Of a stretch of DNA of 32,418 bases, positions 1 through 7,369 are shown in pieces. The notes beneath the pieces are model-generated. The model saw only the letters and a program-made list of their open reading frames with translations, ran no database searches and was not told the DNA's origin. The DNA comes from Ancylobacter defluvii (GTDB lineage Bacteria > Pseudomonadota > Alphaproteobacteria > Rhizobiales > Xanthobacteraceae). Position 1 is the first letter of the stretch, and each line of letters starts with the position of its first letter. The stretch is taken from assembly GCF_018390605.1 (NCBI RefSeq), contig NZ_JAHBGD010000013.1, forward strand, positions 1 through 32,418, in the 5' to 3' direction. A program made the translations under genes and the position numbers.

Positions 1-1
1 C

Positions 2-169
2 GGCGGCGCGACCCTTTCGGGTCCCCGCTATATCTGGTGGAATTTCGTCGCGTCTTCGCGCGAGCGCATCGAAGAGGCCAAGGCCGAATGGCGCGCACAG
101 AACTGGGGGAAGGGCCGCTTCGATCTCCCGGCCGATGACCGGGACGAGCATATTTCCCTTCCGGACTAA
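2..169 (+). CDS. Pirin-like protein, C-terminal fragment
   Basis: The reading frame is open from the window edge, so only the last 55 residues are present. They contain the run [20 protein letters not shown], the usual ending of pirin-family cupins (an aromatic-rich strand, then a charged helix), followed by a tail rich in Asp and Pro ending in SLPD. Pirins are bicupin proteins; some bacterial members are metal-dependent quercetinases and many have no known role. The metal-binding N-terminal cupin lies outside the window, so activity cannot be judged. The gene is on the opposite strand from the next one and looks unrelated to it. Confidence 0.75.
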   Translation, partial: GGATLSGPRYIWWNFVASSRERIEEAKAEWRAQNWGKGRFDLPADDRDEHISLPD

Positions 170-489
170 CCGGTGCCCACCGGTCGATCACCCAAGCCGA
201 CGTACGATAAAGCAGCGAGAACTCTAGCGTACCTGTTCACATCGGGGTCATGATACCTATCTCTTAGCCGGTGTTTCCAAATCCTATGTTTGCTCGGTGG
301 GACGCCCTGCGCACTCAGAGAGTTGTACGTGATTTCCGTCAGCAGACGCGAATGTCTGCTTCCTGGCGAGAACCAAATGTCGCTTTCTGGCGCCAGTGAG
401 TGCCGCAGTTGAATCTGAATAGGCCATGGAAGTTCGCTTCCGTGTCGCGTCATGGAGTGTCGGCAGCACGGCAACTGGCGAAGCCCGTA
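170..489. other. Intergenic region between converging genes
   Basis: About 320 nt between the pirin-like gene and the end of the metal ATPase. Just after the pirin stop codon ACCGGT occurs twice, at 169-174 and 179-184, and could pair as a weak hairpin; no T-run follows. A pair of related 25-nt-spaced repeats lies at 351-400. Open frames across the stretch show no recognisable protein features. Confidence 0.5.
351..400. repeat. Tandem intergenic repeat pair, copy 1
   Basis: Two related units begin at 351 (AATGTCTGCTTCCTGGCG) and at 376 (AATGTCGCTTTCTGGCG), 25 nt apart and nearly identical over about 17 nt. The same core, GCTTTCTGGCG, recurs at 7276-7325, also as part of a 25-nt-spaced pair. 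The two loci flank the 490-6874 operon. This may be a dispersed intergenic repeat family or a decayed mobile-element end; the sequence does not decide. Confidence 0.5.
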
Positions 490-2790
490 TCATTCTTTCG
501 CTGCGACATGTTCGAAGATTTCCTCCTCCTGCGCATTATGAAGGCGAACGAGAGCTTCGATCGATTCCATCACTCTTTGCGCATCGCGGACGAGGTAGAA
601 ATCGACATGAGCAGGATCGAGGCCGTCGGTGATGCGTCCGAGCAGCCGCGATTGGTGGAGAATTTCGCGATGCGCGCGGCTCATTGCGCCGAGGCCATGC
701 TTGTCCGCCAAAAACTCCAGCAAGCGCGGATAGACGTCCGTCTCGTCGTTCCGCTCGTGGCCGACAATGGGACCGGAAACAATCCGCCCCGCTTCGAGGA
801 TGAGCGGCACGGCATCGTTCGGCGTGGCCGTATCGAGCGCGTCGGCAATTGCCCTTAGCCGGTCGAGCAAAAGCTCAAGGCGCTCGTGCTCCTCTCGCAG
901 GCGATTGGCCGCTCGCGCCGGCATATGCTGCCGGCCCGAGCCGCGCGCAGGTCCGAGCGCACGCAGCGCATTGAGGATGACGGCGACGTCGATGACTTCC
1001 TGCGTCAGGGCTCCGGCCACCGGTGCCAGCCATCCCGCCGCCGCGGCCAGCATCGCCACGGCCGACATTGCCATCCCCGCCAGAATGCTCTGCATAGCGA
1101 TGCGGCGCGCACGCTGGGCGATCTCCACCGCGTCGGAGACGCGATCGAGGCGGTCGACGAGAATGACTACGTCGGCCGCTTCCGAAGAGGCGCTCGCTCC
1201 CCGAGCCCCCATAGCGACGCCAACATCCGCCCGCGCGAGCGCTGGCGCGTCATTGATGCCGTCGCCGACCATGACGGTACAGTGAAGCCTCTGTTCCGCC
1301 GCGACCGCATCCACCTTGTCCGCCGGCCCGCGATCGGCCAGCACCGCGTCGAGATCGAGTGCGATACCAATCGTCTCCGCCGCATCCACCCGGTCGCCGG
1401 TGACCATGAGTATTCGCCTCACCCCGCAGGTACGCAGGGCTTGGACGGTACGCGGACTCTCGCGGCGCAGTTCGTCGCCGAGCAGCAGCGCACCGATGGC
1501 CTTCCCGTCAACTGACACGAATATGGTGAGGGCCGAGCGCCAGGCTGCGCGTCTCAGCACGCGCAGCGCCCAGTCTTCCGGCTTCGTCGAGCCATAGATG
1601 AACGGATGCGAGCCAGCCCGGACGCGGCGTCCGCCGATTTCGCCCTCCAGTCCGGAGCCCATGGATTCGCGAACGTTCAAGGGCATTTCAAGATGGAGAC
1701 CCTTGCCCACGGCCGACGCGACGATCGCGGCGGCGACGATGTGCTGCGAGGCCTGCTCCAGCGAGCCGGCAAGCCGCAACACGTCGTCCGCGTTTCCACC
1801 CGGAGCCGGCTCCGTCGCCACGAGCCGGGCGCCGCCCACCGTCAGGGTCCCGGTCTTGTCAAAGATGACCGTATGGGTGCGCGCCAGCGTTTCGAGCGCC
1901 CCACCGCCCTTTATGAGTATGCCGCGACGTGCCGCCCGGGATAGCCCGGCGACGAAGGCCACCGGTGCGGCGAGGATCAGCGGACACGGCGTCGCTGTCA
2001 CCAGCACCGCCAACGCGCGAATGGGGTCGCCTGAGATCAGCCAGGCACCGCCCGCGACGGCTAGGGCGAAGGGCAGCAGCAGCAGCGCGTAACGGTCGGC
2101 CATCCGCACGAAGGGGGCTTTGGCCGTCTGCGCGGCAGTCGCCATGCGCACGATACCGGCATAGGTGCTCTCGCCCGCCCTTGCTGTGGCGGTGAGCGCA
2201 AAGGTCCCGCCGGAATTCAACGTGCCGCTGCGAGCCGTCTCGTCTTGGCGACGATGCACGGGCATCGGCTCGCCGGTCAGCGCCGACTCGTCAATCATCG
2301 CATCTGGGGAGGATATGATGCCGTCGACCGGAACGATTTCGCCCGCGCGCACCAGCACACGGTCCCCGATCTCAACGTCTTCGACGGGGATGTCGCGAAT
2401 GCCATCATCCAGGCATTTGTGGGCGCTGCGCGGCGCGCGGTCGACCAGCGATCGGAGATCGCGTTCTGCCCGGCCGACGGCGAAATCCTCCAGCACGTTG
2501 CCGCCGGCATACATGACGGCGACCACGACAGCCGCGAGGCCCTGCCCCATGACGAGGGCAGCAGACATGGAGATCAATGCGACAGCATCGACGCCGAGTC
2601 GGCCGTTCATAAGGTCGCGCAGCATCGAGACAATGAGGGCCGCGATGATCGGTAGCGTGCCGGCCGCCCATATCAGGTCAGCCGTCGTTTGCGCTCCCAG
2701 AAGCCGAGCGGCAATCCCGACCGCCAGTGCCGCCAACGCTGCGGCAACGAGTGCACGGCGAACGATGCGCTCCATGTTCAGGTTGTCCAC
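490..2790 (-). CDS. P1B-5-type metal-transporting P-type ATPase with C-terminal hemerythrin domain
   Basis: An inner-membrane ATP-driven pump for transition metals of 766 residues. There is no N-terminal metal-binding domain. Visible motifs are TGEP (172-175), the membrane metal-site motif TPCP (267-270), the phosphorylated Asp in DKTGT (311-315), GDGINDAP (509-516), and in the last membrane segments QEVIDVAVILNALR (597-610). TPC together with QExxDxxxILNALR and a hemerythrin tail is the pattern described for P1B-5 ATPases such as Sinorhizobium meliloti Nia, which is linked to Ni and Fe. The tail (about 625-766) has His635, His678, Glu683, His707, His712, His751, Glu755 and His761 as plausible di-iron ligands. 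The HP dipeptide of most P1B pumps reads HI here (350-351). The start overlaps the upstream ABC-like gene by 13 nt; Met6 is an alternative start. Export of Ni or Fe is inferred from the family. Confidence 0.9.
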   Translation of the reverse strand: MDNLNMERIVRRALVAAALAALAVGIAARLLGAQTTADLIWAAGTLPIIAALIVSMLRDLMNGRLGVDAVALISMSAALVMGQGLAAVVVAVMYAGGNVLEDFAVGRAERDLRSLVDRAPRSAHKCLDDGIRDIPVEDVEIGDRVLVRAGEIVPVDGIISSPDAMIDESALTGEPMPVHRRQDETARSGTLNSGGTFALTATARAGESTYAGIVRMATAAQTAKAPFVRMADRYALLLLPFALAVAGGAWLISGDPIRALAVLVTATPCPLILAAPVAFVAGLSRAARRGILIKGGGALETLARTHTVIFDKTGTLTVGGARLVATEPAPGGNADDVLRLAGSLEQASQHIVAAAIVASAVGKGLHLEMPLNVRESMGSGLEGEIGGRRVRAGSHPFIYGSTKPEDWALRVLRRAAWRSALTIFVSVDGKAIGALLLGDELRRESPRTVQALRTCGVRRILMVTGDRVDAAETIGIALDLDAVLADRGPADKVDAVAAEQRLHCTVMVGDGINDAPALARADVGVAMGARGASASSEAADVVILVDRLDRVSDAVEIAQRARRIAMQSILAGMAMSAVAMLAAAAGWLAPVAGALTQEVIDVAVILNALRALGPARGSGRQHMPARAANRLREEHERLELLLDRLRAIADALDTATPNDAVPLILEAGRIVSGPIVGHERNDETDVYPRLLEFLADKHGLGAMSRAHREILHQSRLLGRITDGLDPAHVDFYLVRDAQRVMESIEALVRLHNAQEEEIFEHVAAKE

Positions 2791-3773
2791 CGATACCCGT
2801 CCGTCGCCGCGCCTGACCGGCCCGGGAAGGGCAAACCGTCCCTTCCGACGTCGATCGCCCCGGCTGCTGCGGCGTCCCGTACCAGCGCGTATTTCACCTG
2901 TGCCGCTCGCAAGTCACGATACCAAGTCACCAGTTCACCCCACGGGTCGTTGACCTTGGCCAGTGCCGCCAGGAAGGCGACGACGGTGCCCATTTCGGTC
3001 TGGCCGGTAACGACGAGATAGCCGCCGAGCGCGAGAATGGCGGCGATGCCACCGTGCGCCATAAGGTTCATCAGCAGGTTCATGGTGTATTTCAGCCAGT
3101 AGATGCTCATGTTCGTTCGGTAGATCGACATGATATTTCGATACTGGCTTCCATCCGTGTCGCGTGCGCTGCCAGCATCGACGATTCCGGTGCTGATGGC
3201 GCGGAAGAGCATGATGCGCGACGCGATGCGCCGGTTGATCCTTTCCTGCATGAGCGGAAAGAACATCATCTGCGGGATGAAAACGCCGGCAATCACCAGC
3301 GCCATCACCGGTTGCAGGTACAGAAGGTAGACTGCGACAATGACGAGCACGCCCGCTTGAAGCACGGTTTCGCTGATGCTCTCTCCGACGAAACCGCCGA
3401 CCGGCTCGGCTTCGTCAAGCACGATGGAAAGCTGAATGCCTTCGGTCTCCGGGCTTATCGGTTCGTCGCCACGGCACCGGGCAGCCGCGAACACCGCCTC
3501 GCGGAGCCAACGAACTGAAAACTCGCCGATCCAGTTGCGGTACATGTTCAGCGCAAGCTTCAGCAGGCCCTCCGTCACGATCACCGCCAGATAGGCCGCC
3601 ACCAGAGCAAGGATGGGCTGAAATGCGCCCCCGCCGACGGTATCGTTGACGATGCGGCGTTGAAGCTCGATCGGCACGATGTCGATGGCCAGTACCAGGC
3701 CAGAGATGAGAATGAGGGCAAGCTGGTGCCAGCCACTCACACGCCAGACAAATCGTAGCAGGGAATTGGGCAT
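2778..3773 (-). CDS. ABC-exporter transmembrane domain protein without an ATPase domain
   Basis: 331 residues resembling only the membrane half of a type I ABC exporter. It has hydrophobic segments near 17-40, 52-75, 130-150, 155-175 and 238-262, separated by charged loops such as QERINRRIASR, which resembles the intracellular coupling loops of this fold. The chain stops after the last loop (WYRDLRAAQVKYALVRDA), where a full exporter would continue into its nucleotide-binding domain. No Walker A, signature or Walker B motif is present, and the next gene begins within this one's last codons. It may be a stand-alone membrane partner of the metal ATPase, a subunit using an ATPase encoded elsewhere, or a deletion product. 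Function unknown. Confidence 0.7.
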   Translation of the reverse strand: MPNSLLRFVWRVSGWHQLALILISGLVLAIDIVPIELQRRIVNDTVGGGAFQPILALVAAYLAVIVTEGLLKLALNMYRNWIGEFSVRWLREAVFAAARCRGDEPISPETEGIQLSIVLDEAEPVGGFVGESISETVLQAGVLVIVAVYLLYLQPVMALVIAGVFIPQMMFFPLMQERINRRIASRIMLFRAISTGIVDAGSARDTDGSQYRNIMSIYRTNMSIYWLKYTMNLLMNLMAHGGIAAILALGGYLVVTGQTEMGTVVAFLAALAKVNDPWGELVTWYRDLRAAQVKYALVRDAAAAGAIDVGRDGLPFPGRSGAATDGYRWTT

Positions 3774-3968
3774 TCATCCCTCCCGCAGAAGCTGGGGTGT
3801 GGTCGGCGTGGCACGGAATGAGCTTCAGCATGACGCCGCCAAGCCCAGCGGTCGATGACGACGATCAACAGAATGATTTTTGTGCCGACGGCCCGAATGT
3901 GCGGACCCGCCAGCGCGAGCAGGATCAGATAAGAACATTCCCAAAGGGCATGGCCCGGCTGACGGCAT
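3774..3968. other. Gap within the minus-strand operon
   Basis: 195 nt between the kinase and the ABC-membrane gene. A minus-strand frame running from inside the kinase end (about 4000) to 3737 encodes one hydrophobic stretch (LILLALAGP, then TKIILLIVVIDRW) that could be a small two-helix membrane protein. It has no convincing start or ribosome-binding site of its own and overlaps both neighbours, so it is not called as a gene. Confidence 0.3.
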
Positions 3969-5309
3969 TCAAACCGCAGCCGGAAAGGCGACCTCTGCAA
4001 TTGTGCCTCTCACGGCTGCCCGCTTGAGCTGAAATCGCGCCGCGTGCAGTTCGCAGATGCGGCGGACGATTTCGAGCCCGATACCCAGTCCGCCGGAACG
4101 CTTGAAGTGGCCCGGAGCCCCGTCATCGGGCGGTGCCTCGAAGCCGATGCCATCGTCGACGACGTTGATGCGCCCGTCATCAGTCGACAGCACGCGGATC
4201 ACCACACCGGGACCGCCATGGCGCACCGCATTCTCGATAAGGTTACGCACCGCATCGCGCAGCAGCGGCGCGCAGCCCGAAACAACCGGATCGCAGGAGG
4301 GCTCGAATGCGATCGAGGCGCCGTTCGCGTATACGAACTGCGCCATCGATCCGACCACCTCCTCCAGCAGGGCATCGATATGCACCTCGCTGAAGCGCGT
4401 GCGATCGACCGACTCAAGGCGTGCCAGCGCGACCATCTGCTCCAAGAAGTGGGAGAGCTCATCGACCTCCTCGATAGCTCTCCTGGCCCTTGGATGGTCT
4501 ATCATCTCCAGCTCGAGCCGTATCACGGTCAACGGCGTGCGGATCTCGTGCGCGATCGCCGAAGTGAACAGCTTCTGGCCGGAGGTCAGCTTGCGCACGC
4601 GCTCATATGAGCGGTTCACGGCATCGGCGAGCCGGGCGATTTCGAGCGGCATGCCCTCCGTCGACAGCCTGCTGTCCGGCTTCATCGGATCGAGCCGCGT
4701 GGCTGCGCGGGCCGCATGCCTCACCGGTTTCAGGGCAGAGCGGATCGAATACAGACTGGCGCCGAGCACGAAGATCAAGGTGAGGCTCATGGGCACGAGC
4801 ATGTGCTCGATCACCTCATCGGCGAATACGCCCCAAAGGGCGCCTTGCGGGTCGCCTTCGATGGCGATCTCGATGAAGGCCCGCTGCCCTTCGATATCGA
4901 CGGTTCGTCCACCCGCGAAGGACAGGGGATATCCATCCGCGAGCGTCCGCAGCCAGAAGGTCGGCGGGTTCAGCTCCAGTGGGAGAAAATGCTCTGTGCA
5001 TGTGGCACCACAGCGGGAGAACAGAATGACTCCCGAGGGCGTCCGCACACGCGCCGCGTATCCCGAACCTTCGACGCCGTAGCGCTCCCGCAATTCCTGC
5101 GGAAGCTCGTAGCGCAGAGCAGTGTTGTTTTTCGAAAACCCTTCCGCGAGGGTCTGTGTTTCGCGCTCCAGCATCAAACGCGACAAATTGGCGGGATCGC
5201 TGGCATATTGCACCAGCACGATGATCAACTGCGCCAGCATAGCGAGCAGGGCAAACAGTATGATGCGGCGCGCGAGGAGGGTGCCCAGAGGAAGCGCCGT
5301 GCGGCTCAT
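3969..5309 (-). CDS. Two-component sensor histidine kinase
   Basis: 446 residues, inner membrane. A first membrane helix (about 15-35) and a second (about 172-190) bracket a periplasmic sensor region of roughly 135 residues, followed by a HAMP-like linker (190-242). The dimerisation domain has the phospho-acceptor His254 in AHEIRTPL. The ATPase domain shows an N box (RDAVRNLIENAVRHG, 351-365), a G1 box (DDGIGF, 385-390) and a G2 box (GGLGIGL, 406-412). The periplasmic part contains Cys100-x3-Cys104-x2-His107, which could bind a metal or form a disulfide. The start overlaps the response-regulator stop by 4 nt, so the two are a translationally coupled pair. Stimulus unknown; the operon suggests a metal or redox signal. 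Confidence 0.92.
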   Translation of the reverse strand: MSRTALPLGTLLARRIILFALLAMLAQLIIVLVQYASDPANLSRLMLERETQTLAEGFSKNNTALRYELPQELRERYGVEGSGYAARVRTPSGVILFSRCGATCTEHFLPLELNPPTFWLRTLADGYPLSFAGGRTVDIEGQRAFIEIAIEGDPQGALWGVFADEVIEHMLVPMSLTLIFVLGASLYSIRSALKPVRHAARAATRLDPMKPDSRLSTEGMPLEIARLADAVNRSYERVRKLTSGQKLFTSAIAHEIRTPLTVIRLELEMIDHPRARRAIEEVDELSHFLEQMVALARLESVDRTRFSEVHIDALLEEVVGSMAQFVYANGASIAFEPSCDPVVSGCAPLLRDAVRNLIENAVRHGGPGVVIRVLSTDDGRINVVDDGIGFEAPPDDGAPGHFKRSGGLGIGLEIVRRICELHAARFQLKRAAVRGTIAEVAFPAAV

Positions 5310-5983
5310 GGTTCGACCTCACGCAAGAGATAGCCGACACCCCGCACGGTCTCGATCGCCACGCCAGCCGGGCAAGCAGCGAGCTTTTTTCGCAAGCGCG
5401 AAAGCTGGAGTTCTATCGCATTAACTGAGATGCCCTCATCGAGCTCCGAAAGCCTGTGCTCCAGCACGCGCTTTGGCGTCACCTTGCCAAGGTCGCGCAT
5501 GAGGATTTCAAGCAAGGAGCGTTCGCGCGGCGTCAGAGGAATGACATCGCCTGCACAGCTCACTTCGAGACTGGCTGGATCGAAGCGCAATCGCCCCGCC
5601 TCCAGCACCGGTGCGACGGTCGCCGGAGCGCGTCGCAATAGAGCTCGAATACGTGCCAGCAACTCACCGTTATTGAACGGCTTGGCGAGGTAATCATCGG
5701 CACCGGCATCGAGCCCTGCAATCCGTTCGTCGATGGCGCCACGTGCGGTGAGCACGAGAACGGGTGTCATGATGCGTTGACGCCGGAGCGCGCGAAGCAC
5801 GTCCAGCCCGTCACCGTCAGGCAGCCCGAGGTCCAGCAGCACAAGATCATAGGCATTGATGCGAAGGGTGCAGAGGGCGTCCGCCGCCGTGCCGACGGCG
5901 TCGATCCGCCAGCCCGCCTGGCGGATCGTTTCGCTCACGAGCTCACGCAATCGGCGGCTATCTTCCACCAGCAGCATTCTCAT
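5306..5983 (-). CDS. OmpR-family response regulator
   Basis: 225 residues, a cytoplasmic transcription factor. The receiver domain (1-115) has the acidic pair Glu7-Asp8, the phosphorylated Asp51 in LLDLGLPDGDG, Thr79 in VLTAR and Lys101 in LAKPF. The winged-helix DNA-binding domain (about 128-222) has the usual LTPRERSLLEILM start, the recognition region ELQLSRLRKKL and the closing hairpin ETVRGVGYLL. It lies 25 nt after the cytochrome b561 gene and overlaps its cognate kinase by 4 nt. A tandem CTGTCG repeat with 11-nt period upstream of the operon (6932-6948) is a candidate binding site, since OmpR-type dimers often bind direct repeats of that spacing. Autoregulation of the whole operon is an inference. 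Confidence 0.93.
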   Translation of the reverse strand: MRMLLVEDSRRLRELVSETIRQAGWRIDAVGTAADALCTLRINAYDLVLLDLGLPDGDGLDVLRALRRQRIMTPVLVLTARGAIDERIAGLDAGADDYLAKPFNNGELLARIRALLRRAPATVAPVLEAGRLRFDPASLEVSCAGDVIPLTPRERSLLEILMRDLGKVTPKRVLEHRLSELDEGISVNAIELQLSRLRKKLAACPAGVAIETVRGVGYLLREVEP

Positions 5984-6008
5984 TTTCGCGGAAGTCCCCG
6001 CGGGCAGC

Positions 6009-6578
6009 TCATTCCAAGCGCTTGCGGCCCGTGATCATCGACAGAACGAGATTTTCGTTGTGCCGCCCGCTCTCGATGAGCGCGGCTCCGGCATGGAGGA
6101 TCGCCATGACGAGAATGGCATTCGCCAGAAATCCGTGCGTTGCTTCTAGCCATTCCTCGCCCCAGAAGGCGTCGAGACCCATCATCCAGCCGGTAGTGCA
6201 GGTCGCCGCCAGCAGCGTCATGAGCATCAACATCATAACCGCCCCTGCCGGGTTGTGTCCCAGCATCCGGGGCTCTCGCCCCATTGAGAGAGCAGCAAGA
6301 TAGCTTCTCAGTCGTCGCGGACCCGGAACGAAATCGGCGAAGCGGGCATACCGCGTACCGACGAAGCCCCAGATGACGCGGACCACAAGAGCGCCGGCAA
6401 CAATATAGCCGATGACGCGATGAGCCATTTTCCCGTCGTCAAGAATGAAGAGATTGAGCAGGCACCCCGCCACCACGGTCCAATGAAAAATTCGGACGAT
6501 GGGGTCCCACACCTTGATGGTGGGGACACCCTGAACCGATCTGAACTTCGATACGACCCGATCGGACTGCGGCGTCAT
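6009..6578 (-). CDS. Cytochrome b561-domain membrane protein
   Basis: 189 residues with four hydrophobic helices, near 22-45, 54-76, 116-138 and 152-172. His residues typical of heme b ligands lie at the helix ends: FHW in helix 1, HRVIGY in helix 2, and THGFLAN and ILHAG near helix 4. The ending GRHNENLVLSMITGRKR is characteristic of the small b561/Ni-hydrogenase-type b subunits. Such proteins move electrons between the quinone pool or a donor and a periplasmic partner. The start ATG overlaps the PepSY stop codon (TGATG), so the two are coupled. A PepSY protein, a b561 and an OmpR-type two-component pair is a recurring arrangement in proteobacteria. The frame stays open further upstream, but that part only reads through the PepSY gene in another frame. 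Confidence 0.88.
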   Translation of the reverse strand: MTPQSDRVVSKFRSVQGVPTIKVWDPIVRIFHWTVVAGCLLNLFILDDGKMAHRVIGYIVAGALVVRVIWGFVGTRYARFADFVPGPRRLRSYLAALSMGREPRMLGHNPAGAVMMLMLMTLLAATCTTGWMMGLDAFWGEEWLEATHGFLANAILVMAILHAGAALIESGRHNENLVLSMITGRKRLE

Positions 6579-6874
6579 CAGTCGATCTCGGACTTCACGA
6601 CGGCGCCAGATACCGGATTGAAGTACACCTCGGCCTTCTTGCCGTCCTTGGTGTAGCCGTAGATTTCGTAGCAGCTGCCGGACACTTTGAAGGTGCGTAT
6701 CTTCTGATAGCCCATCTCCGACACCTTGGCCTTCATCGCGTCCTCGCTCATCCACTTGTCCTTGGCCTCGCTTGTGCAGATCGGGCCCGCCAGAGCGGCA
6801 GAGGGGGTGATAAGTGCCGTAGCGGAGGCGATCAGCACGGTGGCGACAGCGGTGGTGGAAAGGATGTGACGCAT
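6578..6874 (-). CDS. Secreted PepSY-domain protein
   Basis: 98 residues from the ATG at 6874, which has a good AAGGGAG ribosome-binding site; an in-frame upstream start at 6931 lacks one. The N-terminus is a signal peptide (hydrophobic run TTAVATVLIASATALIT, cleavage likely after ALA), so the mature protein is periplasmic. The rest is one PepSY repeat: an amphipathic helix (DAMKAKVSEMGYQKI), then strands ending in KKAEVYFNPVSGAVVKSEID. Two Cys residues in the mature part (in ICTS and GSCYE) could pair. It is the first gene of the operon, directly before the b561 gene. Periplasmic PepSY proteins are often paired with b-type cytochromes; the precise role is unknown. Confidence 0.88.
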   Translation of the reverse strand: MRHILSTTAVATVLIASATALITPSAALAGPICTSEAKDKWMSEDAMKAKVSEMGYQKIRTFKVSGSCYEIYGYTKDGKKAEVYFNPVSGAVVKSEID

Positions 6875-7369
6875 CGAAGACTCCCTTGAACATCGGCTGA
6901 TTACCGACGCTCCAGTCGTACCGAAGCGCACCTGTCGATAGTCTGTCGGGGCGACCAGATCGCCGGATTGTTTCGGACGTGACGCGGCTTCCTAGAAAGG
7001 CTCAACGTGACACGCAGGGCACATCGCGCATCGCTGCCCGTCGGGCAGATTTCGGAGCGACTTGTCCAAGTTCGACTCGGCTTGTCGACGCCCCCCGAGC
7101 AATGGGGTAGCAGCTTCTAAACCGTTATCGCTCCTGCTGGATGCCGGCGGTGCCGGCACCCCTTATGTTGGTTGGCTGCTGCCTCGCATCTCCTTGGTTG
7201 GCAGTGCCCGGAGGAGCGTTCGCTATTGGGAGCTTAGAATTTCTTCCCCAATATGTTAGATGGGGCGGGAGGCTAAAGGTCCGCTTTCTGGCGAAGTGCT
7301 AAGGTCCGAAAGTGGCACGAGGTCGACGTCCCTTGTTTCGCGGCAGCGGACCAGTGACGGCCATATCGG
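6875..7369. promoter_or_regulatory. Promoter region of the metal/redox operon and spacer to capA
   Basis: About 495 nt with no convincing gene. Near the operon start, CTGTCG occurs at 6932-6937 and 6943-6948, an 11-nt direct repeat that could be the response regulator's site. A perfect inverted repeat, CTGCCCG-T-CGGGCAG, lies at 7034-7048. The far end holds the second copy of the 25-nt-spaced repeat (7276-7325), beyond the stop codon of the CapA-like gene. No clear terminator for capA was identified. Confidence 0.45.
7276..7325. repeat. Tandem intergenic repeat pair, copy 2
   Basis: AAGGTCCG begins at 7276 and again at 7301, a 25-nt period. The first unit continues GCTTTCTGGCG exactly as the unit at 376 does. 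The second unit continues with GAAAGTGGC, close to an inverted form of the same core. Together with the pair at 351-400 it brackets the 490-6874 operon. Confidence 0.45.

Noticed and set aside
166..474. Minus-strand frame of 102 codons after the pirin-like gene
   Set aside because: No recognisable features; it covers the intergenic repeat units and lacks a ribosome-binding site.
3809..3824. TGGCACGGAATGAGCT, a sigma-54-like match
   Set aside because: The -12 half reads GAGC, not TTGC, and it points along the plus strand, where no gene follows.
7062..7259. Plus-strand frame of 65 codons before the metal/redox operon
   Set aside because: No ribosome-binding site, no hydrophobic or domain pattern, and it lies in probable promoter sequence.
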